In this document: positions 1 through 10,711 of the stretch, in pieces | Numbering within the stretch: position 1 is the stretch's first letter | How the letters are laid out: each line of letters begins with the position of its first letter | DNA from: DASYDU01 sp050248495 | GTDB taxonomy: Bacteria; Planctomycetota; Planctomycetia; Pirellulales; Lacipirellulaceae | Assembly (NCBI GenBank): GCA_050248495.1 | Contig: JBFWSG010000014.1 | Location: 1-64,000 of the forward strand | Reading direction: 5' to 3' | Length of the DNA stretch: 64,000 nucleotides | Notes under the pieces: generated by a model | What the model was told of the DNA's origin: nothing | Seen by the model: only the letters and a program-made list of their open reading frames with translations | The model's database searches: none | Position numbers and translations under genes: made by a program

Positions 1-330
1 ACGAGCCTGATCTCGACGTACATGATCATCACGGTGATGTTCGTCGGTCCCTTGGCGGCACGATTCTTTGCGAACACGTTTTTCCAAGGCCAGGCCAGCG
101 CGGCGACGATGGAAAAACTGGGCGTGGCGAGCCCGTTCGCCGCGACTTTCGCATTACCCTTGGAAATGACCAACAACGACGACTCGAGCAGCACTTCGGC
201 GGTGGTGAGCGCGGCAGACGCCGATTTGTCGCTGTTCTTTGGCTACGTGTTGTGGGCCGTCGTTTACAACGGCGCGTTGCTCCTGGCCATGATGCGGCTG
301 TTTCAAGTCCGTTGGCGCGTCGCGGACTAG
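1..330 (+). CDS. C-terminal part of a membrane protein (ABC-2-type permease-like), truncated by the window start
   Basis: The frame is open from base 1 and stops at 328-330, so only about 109 C-terminal residues are seen. They hold a hydrophobic segment (MIITVMFVGPLAARF), a soluble stretch rich in Ala, Asp and Ser, a second hydrophobic segment (YVLWAVVYNGALLLAMM) and a short basic tail. This layout fits the end of an ABC-2-type permease or a similar polytopic protein, but no catalytic or transport motif is visible. The function is therefore a guess; the membrane location is well supported. Confidence 0.55.
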   Translation, partial: TSLISTYMIITVMFVGPLAARFFANTFFQGQASAATMEKLGVASPFAATFALPLEMTNNDDSSSTSAVVSAADADLSLFFGYVLWAVVYNGALLLAMMRLFQVRWRVAD

Positions 331-462
331 GCACCGATCGCAGGATGAACATACTTGTCTGCCCTACAGCCTTGGACGCGCGACCGCTTGACGACGCGCC
401 GGCGCGTGTGCGATAACTGCGCCAGCAGTACACGCGCCGTGTGTGACCGGCAGGGCACTGGC

Positions 463-1728
463 ATGTCCACGACGACTATGGCACGTCCCAAGACGCAGGA
501 CGAGCGCGATCTGGCGCTCTACGACGCTCGTTTGCAGCGTCCGATTCGCATGAAGGTGCCGGAGTTTCAGCGGGACGGCCGGCTGCGGCACGTGATCTTC
601 TCCGGCCAGTTCGAGGTGCCGTTTTTGGAAGAGCTGGCCGAGACGGCCGACATGCTCCGCATGCTCTCCAAGAGCCGCGCCGGCCAGGATTTTCTGATCA
701 ACTTGCTGCCTCACAAGCGGGCGATGCTGTACTTCACGCAGCCGTCGACGCGGACGTTTCTGTCATTCATGGCGGCCTGTCAGATCCTGGGCATCACCTG
801 CAACGAGGTCCGCGACCCCGCCACTTCCAGCGAGACTAAGGGCGAAACGCGGTTCGATTCGATCCGCATGTTCAGCAGCTACTTCGACGTGATCATCATG
901 CGGAGTCCGATCGCGCGGCTCGCCGAGTCGTGTGCTTACTTGATGAACGACTTGGAGCGGAGCGGCAATCGCAGCGTGCCGATCGTAAACGCCGGCTCCG
1001 GCGCGGACGAGCATCCGACGCAGGCGCTTTTGGACATTTACACGCTGCAACGATCGTTCCAGTTCGATAGCCCGGAGGACTCTCCTGCCGCCAATCGCTT
1101 CGACGAGCTGCGGCAGCGACAGGGATACGCAGGCTTGACGCGCGGACTGGCGCACAAAACCTATGGCTTTTGCGGCGACATCGGCCGCGGCCGCACGGTC
1201 CGCTCGCTGGCGATGCTGCTGGCGCTTTACGAAGATGTGCGGCTGGTGTTCGTCGCGCCGGATCATCCCAAGCTGCGGATGGGCGACGATCTGCGTCAGC
1301 GGCTGTTGGACCGCAACGTGCGGATCCACGAAGTCGAATCGTTCGACGATCTGCTCGACGGCAAACCGGTGATCGAGCAGCTCGATGCACTCTACATGAC
1401 TCGCATCCAGAAGGAGCACAATGCCCCGAGTGACACGGATTCCTTCGCGGCGATCGATTTCTCGCGCTACTGCCTGACGCCGGAGCTGGTCTCTCGGATG
1501 AAGGAGTACGCGCCGATCCTGCATCCCTTCCCGCGCGACCAGCATTTCGGCGAAATTCCGCCCGAGGTCGACAACGATCCGCGGGCGATGTACTTCCGCC
1601 AGGCCCGCAACGGTATGTGGATTCGGGCCGCCCTCTTGGCCCATGTCTTCGACGTCGAGCACCACATCTCGCGCCAATTCCGCAGCGAGTACCGCGAGTT
1701 GCATCATTACAACGAATCGGCGGGTTAG
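463..1728 (+). CDS. pyrB: Aspartate carbamoyltransferase catalytic subunit
   Basis: Joins carbamoyl phosphate and aspartate, the first committed step of pyrimidine synthesis, in the cytoplasm. Family landmarks appear in order: the carbamoyl-phosphate loop PSTRT, the ATCase-specific SSETKGE loop (Ser and Lys of the 80s loop), HPTQALLD, a GDIGRGRT strand of the aspartate domain, TRIQKE and HPFPR. At 421 residues it is about 110 longer than the usual ~310; the extra length is an N-terminal extension of about 50 residues and an insertion after HPTQALLDIYTL. The frame is open back to 355, but ATG 463 (or ATG 478) is preferred because the residues before it are Arg/Thr-rich and unlike the family. 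The SSETKGE loop argues against ornithine carbamoyltransferase. Confidence 0.93.
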   Translation: MSTTTMARPKTQDERDLALYDARLQRPIRMKVPEFQRDGRLRHVIFSGQFEVPFLEELAETADMLRMLSKSRAGQDFLINLLPHKRAMLYFTQPSTRTFLSFMAACQILGITCNEVRDPATSSETKGETRFDSIRMFSSYFDVIIMRSPIARLAESCAYLMNDLERSGNRSVPIVNAGSGADEHPTQALLDIYTLQRSFQFDSPEDSPAANRFDELRQRQGYAGLTRGLAHKTYGFCGDIGRGRTVRSLAMLLALYEDVRLVFVAPDHPKLRMGDDLRQRLLDRNVRIHEVESFDDLLDGKPVIEQLDALYMTRIQKEHNAPSDTDSFAAIDFSRYCLTPELVSRMKEYAPILHPFPRDQHFGEIPPEVDNDPRAMYFRQARNGMWIRAALLAHVFDVEHHISRQFRSEYRELHHYNESAG

Positions 1729-1806
1729 TTCGATGCGGGTGGCATATGCGCTCACAAAGCGGCAGCCATGCCCACGCCCGCGATTTGGCCTCCTAGCCTC
1801 GTGTGA

Positions 1807-1832
1807 GCATGCCCGAGCGGGCGAGGGCATGC
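1807..1832. repeat. REP-like inverted repeat after pyrB
   Basis: GCATGCCC and GGGCATGC form a perfect 8-bp stem around a 10-nt loop. A wider arm pair (GGGTGGCAT at 1737-1745 and ATGCCACCC at 1829-1837) encloses the same interval. It lies about 80 bp past the pyrB stop and has no T-run, so it looks more like an intergenic repeat than a standard terminator. Confidence 0.5.
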
Positions 1833-1958
1833 CACCCGAAACTGACTCTGCCGGCTGTAACGATGCTGGCGCACGACTAGTGCTCGCTATTCTCCGCGGT
1901 GGCGGCGGCTCGATGCTAAGAAGTGGATGAATGTTTCACGGGATCGGAGACCGCGCCC

Positions 1959-2348
1959 ATGGCACGACGAATCGCATCCGCCGGTATCGTTACCTTCGCG
2001 GCAGCGCTAATTGCGTTTGCCTCGGCACGCTCTGCTAACGCGATCGGCTACTACAACGTGCCCGGCTCGTTCTGCCAGTGTGCTGGTTACGGGAACGGGG
2101 CAGGGCACCACGCGTGTCTCGTACTCGGTCCGCTCGATTGCCATGGCTTCTGTTCGACGCACGAAGTCCGCCTCGAATGCCCGCCGCAGCCCCCTTATGC
2201 CTACTACAATTGCGGGCTCTACGGCGAAGGATCGCAGGGCACCTGGATCCAGGAATCCGTGCCGGTGCAGCTCGCGCCGCAGCCGCAGCCGCAACCGACT
2301 CCCGCCGCCATGCGTCCGCAGGTTCAACGCCAGCCGCGAGTGTGGTAG
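1959..2348 (+). CDS. Small secreted Cys-rich hypothetical protein
   Basis: 129 residues. The N-terminus is a signal peptide: MARR, a hydrophobic Ala-rich core, then ARSANA as a likely signal peptidase I site. The mature part has about seven Cys residues in short motifs (CQCAGY, CHGFC) and aromatic residues, which suggests a disulfide-stabilised extracytoplasmic protein, followed by a PQ-rich tail. The frame is open from 1923, but ATG 1959 places the basic n-region directly before the hydrophobic core. I do not recognise the family. It is flanked by intergenic DNA and is not obviously in an operon. Confidence 0.65.
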   Translation: MARRIASAGIVTFAAALIAFASARSANAIGYYNVPGSFCQCAGYGNGAGHHACLVLGPLDCHGFCSTHEVRLECPPQPPYAYYNCGLYGEGSQGTWIQESVPVQLAPQPQPQPTPAAMRPQVQRQPRVW

Positions 2349-2415
2349 ATTGAGCCGCCCGGGCCGCGTCCAAGTCCAATGACGTGGTCACCGAAGTCTT
2401 TCGCTGCGGGCTGCT

Positions 2416-2874
2416 GTGCTGCGTATTGTTGTCATCGTCGCGCTTATTGGCTTTGCCGTTTACGCCTGGCGGATCTGGCAGCGCGGACGGCGGCGGATGG
2501 AGGTCGAACGGGCCACGGCCGATTTCCTCCGCCAAAAGCTCAAGCTGCAAGATGACTTTCGCGCCGCCGCGAACGTGACCGGCATTCCTCGCGGCCTTCG
2601 CTGGAAGTCGTGCGAATTCTTCGACCCGTTTCGCCTCGCCCGCGACAAGGCGAACGGCGCGCTCGTGGGCCTGGTGGGGTTGACGATCGCCTTCGAGGCC
2701 ATCGAAGGGGGCGGGATGGAAGACGTCGAAGCGGTCGGCAACCTCCGCGCTGCTACGGCCGTCTTTTCCTGGAGCGGCTTCGACTGGACCACCAACGGCA
2801 AGGCGATCTTTAACCTGGAACCCGACCAGGTGCTCGAGCGTTATGCGAACGATTTGACGCCGGTCAAAGCGTGA
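2416..2874 (+). CDS. Membrane-anchored hypothetical protein
   Basis: 152 residues. It begins with one transmembrane segment (about residues 3-20, LRIVVIVALIGFAVYAW) followed by a basic stretch (RIWQRGRRR), so the C-terminal domain is predicted to be cytoplasmic. An amphipathic helix follows, then a compact alpha/beta domain with FDPFRLARD, a glycine-rich GGGMEDVEAVGN stretch and FDWTTNG. The start codon is TTG-like (ctg/ttg context) and the exact start is uncertain. The family is not recognised; codon use and GC content look native. Confidence 0.55.
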   Translation: MLRIVVIVALIGFAVYAWRIWQRGRRRMEVERATADFLRQKLKLQDDFRAAANVTGIPRGLRWKSCEFFDPFRLARDKANGALVGLVGLTIAFEAIEGGGMEDVEAVGNLRAATAVFSWSGFDWTTNGKAIFNLEPDQVLERYANDLTPVKA

Positions 2875-2895
2875 GCGGCCGCTCCTGGATCGATT

Positions 2896-2931
2896 TTGGC
2901 CTCGTCAGACAAATGTGGTATAATGTCTGAC
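2896..2931 (+). promoter_or_regulatory. Promoter with overlapping inverted-repeat operator for the toxin-antitoxin operon
   Basis: TTGGCC (2896-2901) and TATAAT (2919-2924) are separated by 17 bp, an almost ideal sigma70-type promoter. GTCAGAC (2904-2910) and GTCTGAC (2925-2931) are exact inverted repeats that bracket the -10 box. A ribbon-helix-helix repressor bound there would occlude RNA polymerase, as expected for autoregulated VapB-type antitoxins. The Shine-Dalgarno AGGAGG (2934-2939) lies just downstream. Confidence 0.7.
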
Positions 2932-2946
2932 GTAGGAGGACAACGC

Positions 2947-3198
2947 ATGTCCGTCGGACGCATCACGATTCGGGTCGATGAATCGCTTCATGAGCGACTG
3001 GAAGCCGTCGCGGAAGCCGCCGGTAAGAGCGAGTCGCAGGTCGTGCGCGACGCACTCGAGGTTTATCTCGATCAACATTCCAACGGCCCGACTGCGTACG
3101 ATCTGTTCAAGAAGGCGGGCGTGATCGGCTCCGTGTCCGGCGGTCCGAACGACTTGAGCACCAATCCCAAGCACCTGGAAGGTTTTGGGCGTGACTGA
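2947..3198 (+). CDS. Ribbon-helix-helix antitoxin (VapB/CopG-like)
   Basis: 83 residues. The N-terminus (VGRITIRVDESLHERLEAVAEAAG, strand then helix, then KSESQVVRDALEVYL) is a ribbon-helix-helix DNA-binding domain. The C-terminal half, with YDLFKKAGVIG and a Gly/Asn-rich tail, is the kind of extension that clamps a PIN toxin. ATG 2947 is chosen because a strong AGGAGG sits 7 bases upstream and the sequence before it is promoter. Its stop overlaps the start of the PIN gene by 8 bases, so the two are translationally coupled. It is expected to repress its own promoter at the palindrome that brackets the -10 box. Confidence 0.85.
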   Translation: MSVGRITIRVDESLHERLEAVAEAAGKSESQVVRDALEVYLDQHSNGPTAYDLFKKAGVIGSVSGGPNDLSTNPKHLEGFGRD

Positions 3199-3634
3199 GC
3201 CGTCGGCCCTCTACCGCCGCGTCTTGGTCGACACCGGCCCGCTGGTAGCCATCCGTCGTGGCGCGGATGAACATCACCAGCGCTGCGTCGCATCGCTCCG
3301 CGAGATCGTTCCGCCACTCCTTACGAGTTGGTTCGTCATCGCCGAGGCGGCTTATTTACTGCGTGAATCGAACGCCGCTGTCGAAAGACTCCTGCAAGGC
3401 CCGGAACTCGGCATCTACCGGATCTTGCCCCTCGCTGAATCCGATTTGCCGTCTCTCTCGGCGCTCGTGCGGAAATATCGAAACCTGCGTCCACAATTGG
3501 CCGACGTGTCACTCGTGCATCTGGCCAACCGTGAATCACTTGAAACCGTCTTTTCCCTCGACCGCCGCGACTTCCAGGTGTTTCGCACGGCAAAGGGAAA
3601 GCGGCTTCAACTGCTGCCGGAGGGAAGCAAGTAA
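3191..3634 (+). CDS. PIN-domain ribonuclease toxin (VapC-type)
   Basis: A 147-residue PIN domain, the size expected for VapC toxins, which are Mg-dependent RNases that cut tRNA or rRNA. Acidic metal ligands are visible at the usual places: D14 (LVDTGPLVA), E52 (IAEAAYLL), D105 (LADVSLV) and D124 (FSLDRRDF). All four are intact, so the enzyme is probably active. GTG 3191 is preferred; TTG 3185 is in frame and possible. It directly follows and overlaps the antitoxin and should be silenced both at the promoter and by complex formation. Confidence 0.88.
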   Translation: MTEPSALYRRVLVDTGPLVAIRRGADEHHQRCVASLREIVPPLLTSWFVIAEAAYLLRESNAAVERLLQGPELGIYRILPLAESDLPSLSALVRKYRNLRPQLADVSLVHLANRESLETVFSLDRRDFQVFRTAKGKRLQLLPEGSK

Positions 3635-3650
3635 ATCGAGCGTAGGCCGA

Positions 3651-4757
3651 TCAAATATCATCCGAAGCCTTCGGAGCCCGCGATTCGGCGAGCGCCACTA
3701 GCTCCTTGTGCACCATGTGGAGCGAAGAGTACGTCCGCGGATGAACGGTGCCGCGGGTAAGAACGATTTTTGAGACGTTGTTGTCCCACGTCAGTTCGCG
3801 CGGCTGCTTGGATTCGCTCGCGGGCTTGCCGTACTTCTGCAGCACCGCTTCGCTCACGAGGTGGAACAGGTCGGTGGCAAACCAGGCCGAGATGCGAAAC
3901 AGCTTGCCGTCGATGAACTGGTACAGGAACAAGTCGGTCTTCACACCGGCGACCGTGGGCGAGTTCTCTTCGAGCGGGTTGTCGACGCGGGCGTGCACGA
4001 TTCCCGCGCGGCGATGCCAGGCCTCGCCGTGCAAGTCCGCCTTGCCGATGTAGCCGGGCATGTCGGAGCAGATCGGCAAGTCTTGCCGGCCATCGGGCGT
4101 GAAGCGGGCGTACTTCTGCTTGAACTCGGCCATGGTCATGCCGAGCGGATCGCCCTTGATCTCGAACGGCTCATCCGGCCCCTGGGCAACACCGCTCAAG
4201 CGACCGACCATCGAGGACTCCGGCGGCCGAACGGCCGGCGGCGCCGCGGGCGGCGCGGCGGAGGATGTCCATCCCGTCGCTGTCGATCCGCCGGGGGTCG
4301 ATCCGGATGGCGACGATCCAGTTTGAACCGATCCCGAGGAAATCGTTGATGGTGTTGCCGGCTTTGTCGGCGCTTTCCGCGGCGCGAGGAATCTCGGCCC
4401 CAGGCTGGAGATGATCTGCACGAATTGCGGCTGCTGAATGTCCTCAGTGGCAATGCACTTGATCTTGTTGTCGGCGACGTCGGCCAGATCATACGACCCC
4501 TCGGCCGACGGCTCAAAGATCAAGAGCACCGCGCTCTTCCGCCGCTCGTGCAGCTCGCGGATCATCGCTTCGGGCGTGGCCTCGGTTAGAAAGGGCACCG
4601 GCGGCTGCGGGGCGGTCGACACCGCGATCGCGGGACCGCTGGCGCTGGGCACGACGATTTTCTTGCCGCAATGAATGCATTTGCCCTGCTTGCCGGCGAG
4701 TGCTTCCTCGACCTGCAGCACCGCCTTGCAACCAGGACATTCGACACGCAGAAACAT
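3651..4757 (-). CDS. Zinc-ribbon protein with a low-complexity linker, planctomycete hypothetical
   Basis: 368 residues. It begins with a short zinc ribbon (VECPGCKAVLQ then CIHCGKKI, two CxxC knuckles), of the MJ0042 or FHA-associated type found at the N-terminus of many planctomycete proteins. A Pro/Ala segment and a small alpha/beta domain follow, then a Ser/Thr/Pro/Gly-rich linker (about residues 130-180). The C-terminal domain (from about residue 190) begins DPLGMTMAEFKQKY and contains DLPICSDMPGY and VDNPLEENSPTVAGV; it resembles a small globular stress-type domain, but I cannot name it. It converges on the PIN toxin gene with 16 bases between the stops. Confidence 0.6.
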   Translation of the reverse strand: MFLRVECPGCKAVLQVEEALAGKQGKCIHCGKKIVVPSASGPAIAVSTAPQPPVPFLTEATPEAMIRELHERRKSAVLLIFEPSAEGSYDLADVADNKIKCIATEDIQQPQFVQIISSLGPRFLAPRKAPTKPATPSTISSGSVQTGSSPSGSTPGGSTATGWTSSAAPPAAPPAVRPPESSMVGRLSGVAQGPDEPFEIKGDPLGMTMAEFKQKYARFTPDGRQDLPICSDMPGYIGKADLHGEAWHRRAGIVHARVDNPLEENSPTVAGVKTDLFLYQFIDGKLFRISAWFATDLFHLVSEAVLQKYGKPASESKQPRELTWDNNVSKIVLTRGTVHPRTYSSLHMVHKELVALAESRAPKASDDI

Positions 4758-4881
4758 CGGCCCTTGACCCGCAATCTCGCGCCCGTGAAAACCGCTGAAA
4801 TCTGCCCCATTTCAGTGTACACAGCCGACGCAACTCGTGGAACATCGGCCAAATGTAGCCAAGTTCCGCGTTGCGGCGCGA

Positions 4882-7677
<2,796 letters not shown>

Positions 7678-7965
7678 GCTGGCGTCCTTGTGACTGGCGT
7701 CTTGGGAAGACGGCTGGCGATGGTAAATTGGGTAAAGCGATCCCCGCCCGCCCAACCGACCCACCGATCGTGAGACGAGCGATTCTACCGCGAAAAAGGT
7801 CATTGGGGGAGCGGGTGCGGCGTAGCGGGCGGATATCGATTTCGCCACGAAGGCAAACACGGCGCGAAGAGGTCCGTACGCAAGCCAGAAAGGTATCTTT
7901 GAACAGGAACACGCAGTGGAACTCGTGGAGCTCAGTGACTGTGGGCTAAAGCGCGGTCCGGCGGC

Positions 7966-8484
7966 CTAGAGTCCCCGTGCGGAGTTCAGCCACTCGCGGC
8001 GGTTCCAACTCACGCTGCAGGCCCCAACCGGCCGAAGCTGGAACTCCAGGCGCGGGTCGTCCGACTGCAAGAGGGCCAGCAGCCGCTTGCCCCAAAGCGA
8101 CAGGATGCGCGAGTTATCTTGGATTGCTTCCAATATCCATTGGGCAGGCTGGGGCTCGCGGGCCGTGAAGTGGTCGTAGCGGCGGAACACCAGGGCGCAC
8201 CCGCCCTCGTCTGGGATCTCGATGTCGCAGAGGCAGTCGTTGAAGGCGCTGAAGTTTCGGCCATACCAGCCAGGGAAATCTAATTCGGTGCTGACGGCGT
8301 CGTGGAAGTGGTCCTGGGAATCCCATGCCGCGCAGTCGAAGTCATGCACCACGTAGCCGTGGGCCGCCAGCCAGGCGACATCCTCGGCCAGAATCTCAAC
8401 GCGGTGGTAGAGACTGACGGCCCCATTTTGAAGCAGCATCCAATCGAGGCGCTGGTAATCGTCGTCGCCGTGGAAAATTGCCAT
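7966..8484 (-). CDS. Barstar-family protein (ribonuclease inhibitor-like)
   Basis: 172 residues. The middle carries the barstar signature: a strand and helix ending in FPGWYGRNFSAFNDCLCDI, then a strand (ALVFRRYDHF). In barstar the equivalent YGxNxDAxxD segment forms the helix that plugs barnase. Here the family Asp residues are partly replaced (AFND). About 45 extra N-terminal residues precede the domain. No barnase-like RNase gene is next to it, so it is either a solitary inhibitor or an immunity protein separated from its toxin. It lies in a run of minus-strand genes but more than 100 bp from each neighbour. Confidence 0.75.
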   Translation of the reverse strand: MAIFHGDDDYQRLDWMLLQNGAVSLYHRVEILAEDVAWLAAHGYVVHDFDCAAWDSQDHFHDAVSTELDFPGWYGRNFSAFNDCLCDIEIPDEGGCALVFRRYDHFTAREPQPAQWILEAIQDNSRILSLWGKRLLALLQSDDPRLEFQLRPVGACSVSWNRREWLNSARGL

Positions 8485-8601
8485 CGCTTTTGTGTCCCAC
8501 TCACCTCGCTTGACGGCGGAAAAGAATCTCGTTCGCGATCAATGATCCATGTTATGTGATGCCCACGAGCACCAGCAAGTTCGCTGCAATCTGGGCGGCG
8601 C

Positions 8602-9060
8602 TTAGAGATGGATGCCGCAGCGGGCGCACATGCCGGTACCCCAGCGGACGTTGGGATCGAGCGGGTCGCGGCAAATGGGGCAATGGGTAGGTTCGCTCTC
8701 GTCGGTGTCGGAGAAGTACCAGAGTCGCGTGGGCACTCGGGCCGAAAGTTTCCGCGCGACGGCCAGTCCATCGCGATTCACCTGTCCGTTCGGATCGAGG
8801 AGCCGAGCCTTGGCATACTCCTCGCATTCGCCCGAATCGAGCCAGAGCCGATACAAGGCCTGTGCGGCGGAAAACCACGCGGCCGCGGCTTCCGTCTCTT
8901 CGGCCGTGAGACGGAGCCGCTCCGGGTCAACTTCCTTGCGGCAGACATCGCAGTGGAGCGGGTTATCGGATAGTAGATCGACTAGCAGCAGCCCACCCAC
9001 CGACGCGCATTCGCAGGCTTCGATTTCGGTGCGCGGGCGGAGCTTTTGGGAGGCGTCCAT
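8602..9060 (-). CDS. Small double zinc-ribbon hypothetical protein
   Basis: 152 residues with two Cys clusters: CDVC near residue 39 and a C-terminal pair CPIC plus CARC (about residues 127-149), suggesting one or two structural zinc sites. The centre is helical (LTAEETEAAAAWFSAAQALYRLW). ATG 9060 has AGGGAG a few bases upstream, and the frame before it is not protein-like. I do not recognise a named family; structural zinc binding or a nucleic-acid contact is inference. Base composition matches the surrounding native genes. Confidence 0.6.
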   Translation of the reverse strand: MDASQKLRPRTEIEACECASVGGLLLVDLLSDNPLHCDVCRKEVDPERLRLTAEETEAAAAWFSAAQALYRLWLDSGECEEYAKARLLDPNGQVNRDGLAVARKLSARVPTRLWYFSDTDESEPTHCPICRDPLDPNVRWGTGMCARCGIHL

Positions 9061-9137
9061 GGCAAACTCCCTGATTCTGAGAAGAGAACGTCGAAGCCAT
9101 GGCATTGCAATATTACGAGGCAATTTACATCCTGCGC

Positions 9138-9620
9138 CTAGCAACGCTTTCTTCGACACAGCTTCGTGGCACGCAATTTCGAGTTGTTTTGGCCGGTCTG
9201 GGAATCCAATGCAGACGACGGTGGCGCCGTATCTGCAAGAGCGAGAATCTGGTTCACTTCCAAGTTCTCTTCAATATCAGAGTCGACAATTAAAAGGCGC
9301 ATCCGGGAAGAGTAAATTCGATCACTGAGGTTCGGTGCCAGTTTTCGGAATTTCGGCCCGTCACTGTTGAAATCGACAAAGTGATCAAACGTTACAGCGG
9401 GTCCGCGCATTCCATTCGCATTCGTTTTGTGGGGGCCGATTCCGACCCAATTGACGTTGCCTGAATACCCGTATGATTGAGCTTCTCGGCCAATGCCGCC
9501 AATTCCAACGACGGCGTCAAACTTCCACCCTCGAACTCTTCCCATACAATCTTGTGCGCCGAAACACCCGTGTACGTCAGGGTCGCCAGGGTGAGTCTGC
9601 TTGTATATTAATATTCGCAT
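9138..9620 (-). CDS. Hypothetical protein in an AT-richer divergent pair
   Basis: 160 residues beginning MRILIYKQTHPGDPD. The core looks like a real globular domain: GCFGAQDCMGRVRGW, then FDAVVGIGGIG, VNWVGIGP and VTFDHFVDF, which suggests alternating strands and Gly-rich turns. The last 40 residues look less ordered. ATG 9620 is preferred because the preceding residues in the open frame are Ser/Asn-rich and lack a start context. I cannot assign a function. It is divergent to the nuclease-like gene at 9787, and both are visibly AT-richer than flanking genes, which suggests joint horizontal acquisition. Confidence 0.55.
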   Translation of the reverse strand: MRILIYKQTHPGDPDVHGCFGAQDCMGRVRGWKFDAVVGIGGIGREAQSYGYSGNVNWVGIGPHKTNANGMRGPAVTFDHFVDFNSDGPKFRKLAPNLSDRIYSSRMRLLIVDSDIEENLEVNQILALADTAPPSSALDSQTGQNNSKLRATKLCRRKRC

Positions 9621-9786
9621 AATTTCGAAGTTCAGCGCCAGCTTGTTAGATGACGCTGAATGCGTCATCGCTGAGATCATCCCATATGCGCCGGCAGGCG
9701 GTCATTGACATCATCAATCAACTTCCGAAGAATTCGTCACCATAGACGATTGTGCTGCGGAAGGAATCGCTATCATTACTAACCTC

Positions 9787-10578
9787 TTGATGCGCCCGAT
9801 GCGGTGGTCAAATTCGCTTTTCGAGTCCAATCCCCAGTACCGCGAAAAGGCGGTCATATGGCGCGTGCTGTCGCTTCTTCCACTGCACTCCAGTCTTTCA
9901 AAAGGCCACGTTTGGCGATGGTGGGCAGCCAATATTCCGATGGACCTTGGTACAGGTGGTACCTTCACCAGCGATATGGACTTAGTCGCTTGCCTAAGGG
10001 AATACCCACCATCCAACAAAACCTTTTACTACGCCTGGGAGGTTAAGGTCAGTAAGCTGCATTCGGACGGACATTGCAGTTCGCTTAAAACGGGAAAAAC
10101 ACGTCGAACGATTAGTCAGTTATCCGCGTACCGCAATTTCGGCGCGCCGCAGGTATCACTGTTGGACGTGTACGTCTGCGAGGATGGATTCTTATCGCAA
10201 AACGGCTGTCTACCCGACTCAATGTCACACGCCATTAGGACCAAAATTGTAGAGCTTAACAAGCTTCGATTTGGGTATTCGCTTTTGCCGTTTGAGCATG
10301 GCAGTGATTGCGGCGACGATATTGGGCTGAAGGCACTCGATAGTGGCCAGTTCCCATGTGGCAATACAATCGACTTAATTCCGTCGTTGTTGCTTCCGCC
10401 CAGCGACGGTTTTCTGCAGCTAATGCGACAACTCAATTATGTCGCCGTGACAAGCGAAAACAATGGCTACGGTCGCCGAATTGTTTTTTGTCGAAATTGC
10501 AGGCGTTTACAGGTTGTCGATATGAGATCCGAGCACCACTGTCCCAAATGCCAAGATGACCTCTTGCTTCAATCCTAA
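9787..10578 (+). CDS. Putative PD-(D/E)XK nuclease-like protein with a C-terminal zinc ribbon
   Basis: 263 residues, unfamiliar as a whole. A possible nuclease core is visible: an acidic strand (FTSDMDLVACL), then a strand with E-x-K (YAWEVKVSK), then a helix with Q-x-x-x-Y (ISQLSAYRNFG). This is the order and spacing of a PD-(D/E)XK fold with a RecB-like QxxxY motif. The C-terminus has a two-knuckle zinc ribbon (CRNC and CPKC) with a basic, aromatic linker. The start is uncertain: TTG 9787 is followed by ATG 9790, and the frame stays open to 9709 without an obvious start. The nuclease idea is inference from motifs only. Confidence 0.55.
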   Translation: MMRPMRWSNSLFESNPQYREKAVIWRVLSLLPLHSSLSKGHVWRWWAANIPMDLGTGGTFTSDMDLVACLREYPPSNKTFYYAWEVKVSKLHSDGHCSSLKTGKTRRTISQLSAYRNFGAPQVSLLDVYVCEDGFLSQNGCLPDSMSHAIRTKIVELNKLRFGYSLLPFEHGSDCGDDIGLKALDSGQFPCGNTIDLIPSLLLPPSDGFLQLMRQLNYVAVTSENNGYGRRIVFCRNCRRLQVVDMRSEHHCPKCQDDLLLQS

Positions 10579-10652
10579 TTTGCCAGTGAGTCGCGAAACG
10601 GATGCCGTGCGCACGACCGGAATCATTAATAGTTGCAACAAAAGGTTCAAGT

Positions 10653-10702
10653 AGATCCTGCAAGCCTTCGATCGAGAAGGTCATTTGCAAGTCAATGACA
10701 CG
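10653..10702. repeat. Intergenic repeat copy A, just after cysE
   Basis: About 82% identical over 49 bases to 11768-11818. The 3' half can fold (CATTTGC-AA-GTCAATG). It starts 10 bases beyond the cysE stop on the transcribed side, so it would be in the cysE 3' UTR. Confidence 0.6.
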
Positions 10703-10711
10703 CGGGGCTCT

